This document shows positions 1-6,454 of a DNA stretch of 7,330 bases, one piece after another; the stretch's first letter is position 1, and every line of letters begins with the position of its first letter. Origin of the DNA: Armatimonadota bacterium (GTDB lineage: Bacteria > Armatimonadota > Zipacnadia > Zipacnadales > FEN-943); contig JAKORR010000500.1 of assembly GCA_029777735.1 (NCBI GenBank), positions 1-7,330 of the forward strand, in the 5' to 3' direction. The translations under genes were made by a program, and so were the position numbers. The notes beneath the pieces are model-generated. The model searched no databases, had not been told where the DNA came from, and was given only the letters and a program-made list of their open reading frames with translations.

Positions 1-43
1 CCCGCCTGAGTGTGGGTATCTGAAATACTACAGACAAGCCTTA

Positions 44-57
44 GTGCCCTCGGGCAC
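44..57. repeat. Short inverted repeat GTGCCC-TC-GGGCAC upstream of the first gene
   Basis: Two perfect 6-base arms are separated by two bases. In RNA this would more likely fold as a 5-base stem with a CUCG loop. It lies 23 bases before the first start codon. No T-run follows, so it is not a classical terminator. It could be an operator, a leader hairpin or chance. The first 80 bases hold no recognisable gene: stop codons occur early in two forward frames (TGA at 7-9 and at 21-23), and the third stays open but uses codons unlike the neighbouring genes. Confidence 0.3.
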
Positions 58-80
58 AACATGGCAAGGATGGGAAGGCT

Positions 81-329
81 ATGCCCCTCGAGGACAAGCA
101 AGCCGCTCGGATGGCAGAGCGGGAAGTTCACAAAGTCGCCATCGACCCAAGCCTTGTGACGGTGACGGTCATCAACGATGTCGTGTACGTCGGCGGCCGC
201 GTGCGCCGTCTGCGAACCCCTGAAGGCCGTGGCCTGGACCTCAAGAAGGCCATGGCAGACCTCGAAGAGCGACTGCGCCGTCTGCCGGGCATCAGGGACG
301 TCGTGATCGACGCCACGCTTGACTTGTGA
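81..329 (+). CDS. Small BON-like domain protein, cytoplasmic
   Basis: An 82-residue protein. After a charged helical N-terminus (residues 1-20) comes a beta hairpin (about 25-43, VTVTVINDVVYVGGRV), an amphipathic helix (about 52-68) and a final strand (70-80, GIRDVVIDATL). This order, with hydrophobic strand, N-D turn, V-x-V-G-G, helix, then 'PGI-x-x-V', fits the BON fold (bacterial OsmY and nodulation domain), which usually helps bind membranes or ligands. There is no signal peptide or membrane segment, unlike OsmY-type BON proteins, so it probably acts in the cytoplasm. The purine-rich GGGAAGG lies only two bases before the ATG at 81, and AAGGA lies ten bases before it. An in-frame ATG at 111 is a possible alternative start. 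It is followed after 67 bases by trpF on the same strand. The domain call is by pattern only. Confidence 0.7.
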   Translation: MPLEDKQAARMAEREVHKVAIDPSLVTVTVINDVVYVGGRVRRLRTPEGRGLDLKKAMADLEERLRRLPGIRDVVIDATLDL

Positions 330-385
330 GTGGCTTAGGTTCCGAAGCCCGACGAGGGGAGCCGCGGCGTCTATCTCTCCCTGGT

Positions 386-392
386 GGGGAGG
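386..392 (+). promoter_or_regulatory. Shine-Dalgarno GGGGAGG deciding the trpF GTG start
   Basis: GGGGAGG ends four bases before GTG at 397. The frame is open back to a TTG at 319, but that start would overlap the previous gene and add 26 residues with no family counterpart. The GTG gives a protein beginning MRVKVCGLT, which is exactly where phosphoribosylanthranilate isomerases normally begin. Confidence 0.75.
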
Positions 393-396
393 CCCT

Positions 397-1122
397 GTGC
401 GCGTAAAGGTCTGCGGCTTGACCCTTGTTCGTGACCTGCGCCTTGCCGAGGCGGCGGGTGCGGAGTACGTGGGTATAATCGTCGAAGCGAACTCGCCCCG
501 GGCCCTTGGCGCACAGGCCGCAAGCCTCCTGGCACGGGCCGCGAAGGCAAAGCCCGTCTACGTCACCGTCGACCTGGAAGAGGACCGCTTGGTGGCACTG
601 GCAGAGCTCAGGGCCCCGGCGGCGGTTCAGCTCCACGGCGTCGAGACGCCGGACCAGATTGAGGGACTGCGCCAAAGACTGCCTGGCGGTATCGAGCTGT
701 GGAAGGCTGTTTCGCTGCCTGTGGGTGCTGGACCGAAGGAGATCCAGACTGCTCTTGCCCTGGCGGCTGGTGCGGCTCAGGCTGGCGCAGCCCGCGTGGT
801 GCTTGACACTAGAGTCGGCGGGCGTAGTAGCGGTAGTACCAGCGTCAGGCTCGCACTTGACGTCGCGCGTGAGTTTGTGAGTGGCTGTCCGGTGCCCTGC
901 GCGCTTGCCGGTGGCCTCTCGCCCGACGACCTCCAGGAAACTTGGGACTGGGTAGGGCCCTGGGCTCTGGATCTGTCGAGCAGGCTCGAACGGAGCCCCG
1001 GGGTCAAGGACCCAGCTAGGATGCGCAGGTTGGCGGAGGTCCTGACCAGCGGCGGGCGACCAGAGGCTGAGCGGCGGCCGGAGAGCGAACAGTCAGGGGC
1101 CCACGACGCAGGAGATGGCTAG
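397..1122 (+). CDS. trpF: Phosphoribosylanthranilate isomerase, divergent
   Basis: The family converts N-(5'-phosphoribosyl)anthranilate to CdRP in tryptophan synthesis, as a cytoplasmic (beta/alpha)8 barrel. The protein is 241 residues from the GTG start. Visible motifs are KVCGLT at the N-terminus with the expected general-base Cys6, the 'SPR' arginine near residue 35, VQLHG (about 77-81), WKAVSL (102-107), VVLDT with the expected general-acid Asp137, CALAGGL (168-174) and LDLSSRLERSPGVKD (191-205). Two phosphate loops depart from consensus. The usual GGTG after the acid is GGRSSGS, and the usual SSGVE is SSRLE. After about residue 219 there is a hydrophilic tail of some 20 residues that the family normally lacks. 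No other trp genes are in the window. The stop TAG (1120-1122) abuts the rpe ATG, so the two are coupled. The family call is firm, but the exact substrate is less certain. Confidence 0.87.
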   Translation: MRVKVCGLTLVRDLRLAEAAGAEYVGIIVEANSPRALGAQAASLLARAAKAKPVYVTVDLEEDRLVALAELRAPAAVQLHGVETPDQIEGLRQRLPGGIELWKAVSLPVGAGPKEIQTALALAAGAAQAGAARVVLDTRVGGRSSGSTSVRLALDVAREFVSGCPVPCALAGGLSPDDLQETWDWVGPWALDLSSRLERSPGVKDPARMRRLAEVLTSGGRPEAERRPESEQSGAHDAGDG

Positions 1123-1797
1123 ATGCAACAACACGCGGAGAGAGTGATCATTGCGCCCTCCATGCTTTGTGCCGATTTTAGGTGCCTGGCCGAGGACATC
1201 CGCCGACTGGAGGCGGCGGGGGCAGACTGGCTGCACTTCGACGTGATGGACGGGCAGTTCGTCGAGAATCTGACCTATGGGCCGATCATCGTGGAGGCGG
1301 CACGCCCGCTGACTGAGCTCTTCTTCGACGCCCATCTGATGATCGAAAAGCCGCTGCGCCAGATCGAGAAGTTTGCTCGCGCCGGGGCGCAGCTCATCTG
1401 CGTCCACGAGGAAACGGTTGACGATCTGAGGGCAGCCCTGGAGGCCATCCATGACCTGGGCCTCAAGGCCGGTGTAGCCCTTAACCCAGACACGCAGGTC
1501 TCTGCCCTGGCGCCGGGCCTTGAAGTCTGCGATGTTGTTATGCTAATGTCCGTGTTCCCAGGACGTGCGGGCCAGGCCTTCATCCTGGAGACCCACGAGC
1601 GTCTTCGCGAGCTTGTCGACATGATCCAGGCCGTGGGGCGCCAAATACTCATCGAAGTCGATGGGGGAGTGACCCCGCCAATCGCGCGGGAGCTGTGGAA
1701 GCTTGGGGCCGGAGCCTTCGTATCTGGGAGTTACTTCTTTAAGCACCCTGGGGGCTACGCCGGAGCGGTCCAGGAGTTTCGCGACGCCTGCTACTAA
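1123..1797 (+). CDS. rpe: Ribulose-phosphate 3-epimerase
   Basis: Interconverts ribulose 5-phosphate and xylulose 5-phosphate in the pentose phosphate pathway; soluble (beta/alpha)8 barrel. At 224 residues the length is typical. Motifs in order are IAPSMLCADF (10-19), LHFDVMDGQFVEN (37-49) with metal ligand His38 and catalytic Asp40, FDAHLMI (68-74) with His71, VALNPDT (118-124), VMLMSVFPGRAGQAF (139-153), IEVDGG (177-182) with catalytic Asp180, and FVSGSYFF (199-206) for the phosphate. The flexible loop is odd: families usually have N or E before PG and FGGQ after it, here FPGRAGQ. The metal and acid/base residues are intact, so activity is expected. AGGAG at 1110-1114 lies inside the end of trpF, eight bases before the ATG. 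Two TAA codons end the gene in tandem. No clear terminator follows. Confidence 0.95.
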   Translation: MQQHAERVIIAPSMLCADFRCLAEDIRRLEAAGADWLHFDVMDGQFVENLTYGPIIVEAARPLTELFFDAHLMIEKPLRQIEKFARAGAQLICVHEETVDDLRAALEAIHDLGLKAGVALNPDTQVSALAPGLEVCDVVMLMSVFPGRAGQAFILETHERLRELVDMIQAVGRQILIEVDGGVTPPIARELWKLGAGAFVSGSYFFKHPGGYAGAVQEFRDACY

Positions 1798-1980
1798 TAA
1801 CCCCCCTCCTCCACCACATCCCCAGGTTGGGTGCGAGCCGGAGAGCATCTTCAAGTCTAGGCCCAGGAGAACGGATAGGCTGTGATTCTCTCACCACCCC
1901 GATCTCTTCAACGGGCTAGCGTTGGTATATTGATGCTCCTCTACCCTTGTCGTCACAATAGGAGCGCAGAGGGGCTTTAG
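1798..1980. other. Intergenic gap between convergent rpe and dedA
   Basis: This 183-base stretch separates two genes that point at each other. I see no credible coding region, RNA gene or repeat. Several small inverted repeats are present, but none has a run of T after it on either strand. TATATT at 1926-1931 resembles a -10 element, but no matching -35 lies at a suitable distance. Confidence 0.6.
1935..1965 (-). terminator. Weak hairpin downstream of dedA, possible terminator
   Basis: GCTCCT (1935-1940) pairs with AGGAGC (1960-1965). Inside lies a second small stem, TTGT-CGTC-ACAA (1947-1958). It sits 15 bases past the dedA stop on the minus strand. The following bases are AT-rich (ATCAATAT) but not a U-run, so it is at best a weak intrinsic terminator, and it could act for either of the convergent genes. 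Confidence 0.25.
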
Positions 1981-2604
1981 CTACTCGGGGTCGGCAACCT
2001 GAATTCCGGCGGCCTTGGCCCTATACCGCCACACATATACTGTCACCAGAACAGCACAAAAGCCCAGGGCGCACAGCAGAGCCTGGTGGGAATACTTCAT
2101 AATCAACTCGCGCTCGGCGCCAATGAAGTAGCCAATGTAGCTGAGTACCGTCGTCCACAGTCCCGCGCCAAGTATGGTGTAGATTGTGAAGCGCAGGTGA
2201 TCCATGCGGGCTAATCCGGCCGGGATGGAGATGAGGTGGCGTGCCACGGGAATCAGGCGGCAGACGAAGACCGAGATCTCGCCGTGCTCTTCGAAATACC
2301 GCTCAATTCTCTCAAGCTTGTGGGGCGTAATGAAGACATAGCGACCGTATCTGAGGATAAGCGGGCGCCCCAGGTGCTGGGATATGAAATAGTTCACATA
2401 GGAGCCGATGAGGCTACCCATCGTCCCGAGGAGGATCACGACAAACAGGTCCATCTTACCTTGGTGAGCAAGGTAGCCGGCCGGCGCCATGACCAGCTCG
2501 CTAGGCACTGGGATAATCGAACTCTCCATCGCCATGAGGATGACGATACCCGGGTAGCCGAGAGCTCCGATTGTCGTCACCAACCAGTTGAGTACTTCGT
2601 GCAT
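1981..2604 (-). CDS. DedA/SNARE-associated (VTT) family membrane protein
   Basis: A 207-residue integral membrane protein. DedA proteins are inner-membrane proteins linked to membrane homeostasis, and several members act in flipping or recycling undecaprenyl phosphate or phospholipids. Seen here: a short N-terminal amphipathic stretch, the conserved acidic re-entrant segment MESSIIPVPSE (26-36) with Glu27 and Glu36, GSLIGSYVNY followed by GR (63-80), FEEHG (104-108), the arginine motif CRLIPVARHLISIPAG (115-130) with Arg116 and Arg122, then GAGLW (146-150), GYFIG (158-162) and a last membrane helix (about 173-193). The ATG at 2604 has AAGGA nine bases upstream. A longer TTG start at 2661 would add a non-family polar leader and is rejected. 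It is the last gene of the minus-strand run, 99 bases after the peptidase gene, so it may share the transcript or have its own promoter. If the undecaprenyl-phosphate role holds, it would supply the lipid carrier used in wall synthesis, which fits rodA upstream. Confidence 0.93.
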   Translation of the reverse strand: MHEVLNWLVTTIGALGYPGIVILMAMESSIIPVPSELVMAPAGYLAHQGKMDLFVVILLGTMGSLIGSYVNYFISQHLGRPLILRYGRYVFITPHKLERIERYFEEHGEISVFVCRLIPVARHLISIPAGLARMDHLRFTIYTILGAGLWTTVLSYIGYFIGAERELIMKYSHQALLCALGFCAVLVTVYVWRYRAKAAGIQVADPE

Positions 2605-2703
2605 GAGTGAGTTTCCTTGTCGATGAGGGCTGATCGGTCTGGCGGCCGCCGGCTGACGCAATCCCGTGCTCCCCCAGGCCCCTCGGCCACGTAAGCCCCG
2701 CGC

Positions 2704-4320
2704 CTAAGCCTCGGGTGCAAGCTGAAGTGTAAGGCTGCTGAAACTTGTGGGGCTATCGCCCGTGACGGCTACTTCCAGCACACCCCACTCCCCACGACTG
2801 GACACTTGCGTCCCCCAGCGAGGCGGTTCTGTCTCTTCCGTCTGTACCGGCTGCCAGCGTGCGGTTACGGCGCCTCCGTTATTGGCTATGACCCGCCATG
2901 CTCCACCTGGCAGGAAGCATTTCGTGCGCCAAGGCTTCTCCCGGCTCGCAGTCACCGACGCGTTGTCAAAGGGCAGCCACGTATCGGGAGGCCCCTCGTC
3001 GCACCACCCTGCAGAGGCGTTGAAGACGATCTTGCCCCTGCCCTCCTCAAGCCAGGTCGAATAGCGGGCGATGAGCGCCGCCAGAGAACCGGACTCAGCT
3101 CCCAGCACGATGCGCAGTGCCGAGCTGCCGTGAGCCGCTTGGACCCACAGTAGCAGCCCACAGGCCATGCGGGCCGCTTCGGCTGAGGTCGCATCGGACG
3201 GATAAGGTCCCTGAATCTGCCACGTCCGTACGCTCGCCGCAACGCTCTTTGCCATGAGTTGAGCGAGGTCCACAGAGCCTGCCGGCCAGAGCCCACTGAT
3301 CCACTGCTGGGCGGCGGGGGTGGTCCACGCTTGACCTGTTGCCTGCTCGGCCTCGTAGGCCAGCGCAGCCAAAAGCCACGCCTCGCCAAAGGCTCCCGCC
3401 AGGGAGTCCTCTGGCTCGCGATAGCTTCCTAGAGTGGGAAAACGGGCGTGGGATAGCTCGTGCGCCAGCTCCCGTTCCCATTCTTCACCCGGGCGCAAGC
3501 CGCTAACCTGGTACAGATAGATGTCCTGGCCATCAGTCTCGCCCCCGGCCGGTCCGGCCTCGCACAGCCACACGCGCACGGGCCCCACGTCCTTAGTGGG
3601 CTTGGCGATTAGTCCCAGGTAAGCCTCGAAACGTGCAAGCATCCGGGCCAGGCTGGCGGCCAGCAGGCCGTAGTCTCTTCCCTCCCGGCTTAGCAGACTC
3701 GACGGGTAGTATACCTGGGAACACTGCCACAGGTATGGATCGCCAGGTACACCGACGAAGGTATAAATGACGCGATTGAACTCGCACACATCGCCCGTCG
3801 ATACGCCGGGGGGTATCGTCTTCGAGATGGGCTGGCCTGTGGCTCGCATCTCGCCGGGGTACAAGACCGAGACGTTGCACGCCGCTACCACGTCTCTCCC
3901 GTCAGGGCGTCGTATGACAAAGCGCGCGAATTGCACGGGGAGAAGCGATAGCTGGTCGTTGAGCAGGCGAGTGGGAAACTGGCGACCGTAGAGGAGCCTG
4001 GCCAGACGGTCGGCGGCGTAGATGTTGCCCGGGGCTAGGGCCACGATCGCTGCGTATTGCTCCAGAGCGTCTTCGCCGCGCCCAAGTAACTCGTAGGCAT
4101 AGCCGAGATTAGTTCGGAGGTCCGGGTCCATCGGGTGTTTTTTCACTTCTGCCTCGAGCAGATCGGCGGCCTGCTGAACCTCGCCGTCGGCGATAAGCTG
4201 ACGGGATTGGCGCACCACGGCAGCCGGTGAGACCTCGGCAGCTTGTTCATCCGCGGCCCAGAGAGTTCCCAGGCAGGCGACAGCAAGTATCCCCAGCAGC
4301 GCGGTCGGGCTAGGTTTCAT
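2704..4320 (-). CDS. Exported TPR protein with HExxH gluzincin-like metallopeptidase motif, unknown function
   Basis: A 538-residue protein that I cannot name. Residues 1-23 look like a signal peptide (MKPS, hydrophobic core ALLGILAVACLGTLWA, cleavage near ADEQ). A Cys at 16 falls in a poor lipobox, so a lipoprotein is possible but unlikely. Residues about 31-105 form TPR-like helices, including a classic repeat with NLGYAYELLGR and ALEQYAAIVALAPGN. After a middle region comes ELAHELSH (284-291), whose His287, Glu288 and His291 form HExxH, and then FGEAWLLAALAYEAE with Glu313, 22 residues on, in the place of a gluzincin third zinc ligand. This resembles peptidase-MA-like proteins. The C-terminal part (about 430-538) is rich in Trp and beta strands. 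Seven Cys remain after the signal, suggesting disulfides. The ATG at 4320 has GGAG seven bases upstream. The ATG at 4341 and the start at 4350 lack one. The gene overlaps the preceding gene by 11 bases. Protease activity is inferred. Confidence 0.85.
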   Translation of the reverse strand: MKPSPTALLGILAVACLGTLWAADEQAAEVSPAAVVRQSRQLIADGEVQQAADLLEAEVKKHPMDPDLRTNLGYAYELLGRGEDALEQYAAIVALAPGNIYAADRLARLLYGRQFPTRLLNDQLSLLPVQFARFVIRRPDGRDVVAACNVSVLYPGEMRATGQPISKTIPPGVSTGDVCEFNRVIYTFVGVPGDPYLWQCSQVYYPSSLLSREGRDYGLLAASLARMLARFEAYLGLIAKPTKDVGPVRVWLCEAGPAGGETDGQDIYLYQVSGLRPGEEWERELAHELSHARFPTLGSYREPEDSLAGAFGEAWLLAALAYEAEQATGQAWTTPAAQQWISGLWPAGSVDLAQLMAKSVAASVRTWQIQGPYPSDATSAEAARMACGLLLWVQAAHGSSALRIVLGAESGSLAALIARYSTWLEEGRGKIVFNASAGWCDEGPPDTWLPFDNASVTASREKPWRTKCFLPGGAWRVIANNGGAVTARWQPVQTEETEPPRWGTQVSSRGEWGVLEVAVTGDSPTSFSSLTLQLAPEA

Positions 4321-5287
4321 GAGCCCTCTCCGCCCCTTCATGACAGACAATGCGCTCTATGACCTCGGCGACCATCTCTTCGTCGGACGGGTCCACAACG
4401 GCCTCCACATGATAGATTCTGTTGGTCGGCTCGCATAGCCAGGCGGCACCGCGCAGGCAGTTAGGCCACTTCCGGCCCACAAGCCGGAGGGCCACGCTGC
4501 CCATGTGGGCTAGAGGCGCGGCGCTGATGCCGGACAGCGCCAAGGCTTGCTCATGGCCATGGACCTGCGACGGCGCGAGATCGACCCGGAACTGGCGCCA
4601 ACTCTTCTGGTTCTTCTGGCGCAACCAACTCTTCAGGTCAGTGCCCTGCAATGCCATGCCGGCCATCCCCCAGCGCACCACGGCGAGCTTTTCGCGCCCT
4701 CGCTCAAAGTCAAGGCGTAGCAACCCGGTCAGGAGTTCCTGGCGGGCGAGCTGATAGTGGCTTGGTACCTGGCAACTGAACTCGTACAGCGACCACAGGG
4801 CCCAGTTGCCTGTCGGGTGGTCCTCGAAGGTGCTCAGCAGTTGCTCGGTCAGCGGCACTAGATCCTCCCCGACCGGCCCGAGAACCTGGATGAGCATCGT
4901 CCTGCCACAGTCACGGCAGTACCAGGCTGCGCCCAGGGCCTTCTGGTCACCGTGCCAGGCAAAGTAGTGCACGCTGCTGCGCTCCTTGGGCATCCGCAAT
5001 CGCAGCTTGGGGTGCTCGTCTATTCTCACTTCCTTGCCCGCGTGCCCCTTTGAGAGGCTGCGCAAGTACCTGGACACGACCTTCTCCACATCCACGAACC
5101 CGCGGCTCGTTGCCCATTTAATCTCCAGGCGCGGCTGATCCGGCCCGTCTAGGCGTACATAGCCCTCCTCGCGGGCGCCCGTCAGCGATGCCGGTGTCCA
5201 GTCTCGGGGCACCCGCACCTGAAAGCCCTGCCAGCCAAAGGCCTGCCAATCCTTGGGTACTTCGATTTCCTTGCGAGGCTTTGGCAT
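4310..5287 (-). CDS. Unknown cytoplasmic protein with a tandemly duplicated domain
   Basis: A 325-residue protein, not recognised. It has no signal peptide or membrane segment. It consists of two divergent copies of one domain of about 145-160 residues (about 14-157 and 162-318). Copy one has GFQVRVPRDW, then GYVRLDG, LEIKW, AAWYCRDC and a terminal helix (PLTEQLLSTFEDH). Copy two has YEFSCQVPSHY, GLLRLDF, LAVVRWG, AAWLCEP and a terminal helix (MVAEVIERIVCHE). Copy one carries a CxxC pair (Cys124, Cys127); copy two keeps only the first cysteine (Cys285). The ATG at 5287 is preferred; GGAG lies 12 bases upstream. A TTG at 5305 abutting the rodA stop is possible but has no ribosome site. It sits 17-18 bases after rodA, and its end overlaps the start of the exported peptidase gene, so translation of the two is probably coupled and a joint role is likely. 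Confidence 0.85.
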   Translation of the reverse strand: MPKPRKEIEVPKDWQAFGWQGFQVRVPRDWTPASLTGAREEGYVRLDGPDQPRLEIKWATSRGFVDVEKVVSRYLRSLSKGHAGKEVRIDEHPKLRLRMPKERSSVHYFAWHGDQKALGAAWYCRDCGRTMLIQVLGPVGEDLVPLTEQLLSTFEDHPTGNWALWSLYEFSCQVPSHYQLARQELLTGLLRLDFERGREKLAVVRWGMAGMALQGTDLKSWLRQKNQKSWRQFRVDLAPSQVHGHEQALALSGISAAPLAHMGSVALRLVGRKWPNCLRGAAWLCEPTNRIYHVEAVVDPSDEEMVAEVIERIVCHEGAERAHET

Positions 5288-5305
5288 AGGCGAGAAGCAC
5301 TCCAA

Positions 5306-6412
5306 TTAGAAGTCGAAATCGATACGTCGGCGGCGAATATGTATATTATTCAACAGTCCGATCATCAGTAGCCCTGCTACCATGTGGCTGCCTCCATAGC
5401 TGAGGAAAGGCAGTGGCATGCCCTTCACCGGCATCAGGCCTAGAGTCATCCCCACGTTCACCAAGACATGTGTCATCAGCACGCCAGCCACGCCCGCCGC
5501 CAGCAGGCGGCCAAAGCCGTCACGTGCGATGTCCGCGATCACCATCGCCCGGTAAATCACGGCCCCCAACAGCAGCAGTGTCAGACACGCTCCGGCGAAC
5601 CCTAGCTCCTCTGCGATCGCTGTGAAGATGAAGTCCGATTCCTGGTCCGGGATGAAGGAGAGCTGAGTCTGCGTACCGCGCATGTAGCCTTGCCCAAACA
5701 GATGCCCTGAGCCTACGGCGATGAGCGACTGGCGAACTTGCCAGCCGCCACCTCTGGGGTCGGCCTCGGGGTTGGCAAAGGCCATGAGCCGTGCCTTTTG
5801 GTGGGGCTTGATGACATCCGTCACCCAGGCCCCGGCGAAGAGCGTCGCGAGGACGCCAACCACCACCACCAGGTGCCCGGGTTTCGCTCCCCCAACGTAG
5901 GCGAGCACCAACCACGTGCCGATCAGCACCACCGGCGTGCCCATATCGGGCTGCAAGAAAGATAGGCCCATGGCCGGGACAAGGAAGGCGAAGCTGATGA
6001 GCGTCTTCGCCAACGAGCCGTTCTCCGCCCGCGCCTGAGTCCAGTAGCTGGCCAGCAGAATGACGGCTGCAACCTTGACTAACTCGGTTGGCTGGAAGTG
6101 AAGAGGTCCCAAGGACAGCCAGCGCTGGGCGCCTCGTACCTCGCCTCCCAGGAAGAGCACCGCCAGAAGCAGGAGCAGTGTTAGTCCGTATAGGGGCCAA
6201 CCCAGCGTCTGGAGGCGAGCATAGTCGAACAGGGCCATCAACACCATCAGCAACAAGCCGACTCCCACGGCCGCCAACTGGATCACGTACCGCTTGGGCC
6301 CCACTCCTGCCTCGCCGTGCGTGCAGCTATAGATCATCATGACGCTGAGAATCGTGAGAGCCAAGGCAGCCGCAACGATAGCCCAGTCGGTCTTGGCGAG
6401 TAAAGCTCGCAC
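5306..6412 (-). CDS. rodA: Rod-shape SEDS peptidoglycan glycosyltransferase RodA
   Basis: Polymerises lipid II into glycan strands during cell elongation, in the cytoplasmic membrane with a class B PBP and the MreBCD complex. It has 368 residues and about ten membrane helices. Diagnostic motifs are RWLSLGPLHFQPTELVKVA (97-115, with Glu109), SFLQPDMGT (151-159), GSGHLFGQGYMRGTQTQLSF (235-253 region), ESDFIFTAIAEELGF (258-272) with the expected catalytic Asp260, and NVGMTLGLMPVKGMPLPFLSYGGS (319-342 region). The GTQTQL block and 'GLMPVKGMPLPFLSYGG' are of the RodA rather than the FtsW type. The tail is basic (RRRR) and ends in DFDF. The GTG start has a perfect AGGAGG (6421-6426) eight bases upstream. 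The gene is 42 bases after the Lon-domain gene. No partner PBP2, mreB or mreC lies in the window, which is unusual because rodA often neighbours them. Confidence 0.96.
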   Translation of the reverse strand: MRALLAKTDWAIVAAALALTILSVMMIYSCTHGEAGVGPKRYVIQLAAVGVGLLLMVLMALFDYARLQTLGWPLYGLTLLLLLAVLFLGGEVRGAQRWLSLGPLHFQPTELVKVAAVILLASYWTQARAENGSLAKTLISFAFLVPAMGLSFLQPDMGTPVVLIGTWLVLAYVGGAKPGHLVVVVGVLATLFAGAWVTDVIKPHQKARLMAFANPEADPRGGGWQVRQSLIAVGSGHLFGQGYMRGTQTQLSFIPDQESDFIFTAIAEELGFAGACLTLLLLGAVIYRAMVIADIARDGFGRLLAAGVAGVLMTHVLVNVGMTLGLMPVKGMPLPFLSYGGSHMVAGLLMIGLLNNIHIRRRRIDFDF

Positions 6413-6420
6413 CTCTTGTG

Positions 6421-6426
6421 CCTCCT
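6421..6426 (-). promoter_or_regulatory. Perfect Shine-Dalgarno AGGAGG for the rodA GTG start
   Basis: Read on the minus strand this is AGGAGG followed by eight bases and GTG at 6412-6410. It is the strongest ribosome site in the window and supports a non-ATG start for rodA. Confidence 0.8.
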
Positions 6427-6454
6427 GACAAAATAGCCGACTCAGCCCGCCTCC

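Noticed and set aside
2..220. Open forward frame at the left edge as the tail of an upstream gene
   Set aside because: Most of it lies over the BON-like gene in another frame. The first part uses codons such as AGA, CAA and TTA, unlike the local genes. No protein family is recognisable.
319..396. N-terminal extension of trpF from a TTG start
   Set aside because: It overlaps the previous gene, has no ribosome site suited to it, and adds residues before the motif that normally begins the family. GTG at 397 has a strong ribosome site.
1903..1931. Possible plus-strand promoter around TATATT
   Set aside because: No -35 match at 15-19 bases, and it would only drive antisense transcription into dedA.
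2236..2610. Plus-strand open frame opposite dedA
   Set aside because: It is the antisense shadow of a well-supported membrane protein gene, and its product has no recognisable fold.
2641..2650. Perfect palindrome GGCGGCCGCC before dedA
   Set aside because: A 10-base GC palindrome is common by chance in this composition. It has no loop, no T-run and no repeat elsewhere in the window, so neither terminator nor operator is supported.
2605..2661. Longer DedA protein from a TTG at 2661
   Set aside because: The added 19 residues are polar and not family-like. ATG at 2604 has AAGGA at a good distance.
4305..4325. Overlap of the peptidase and duplicated-domain genes as a frameshifted single gene
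   Set aside because: Each product has its own complete architecture. The downstream gene has a signal peptide and its own ribosome site, so translational coupling explains the overlap better.
5520..6200. 226-codon minus-strand frame inside rodA
   Set aside because: It lies within rodA in another frame, is rich in Arg, Gly and Pro as GC-rich shadows are, and rodA is certain.
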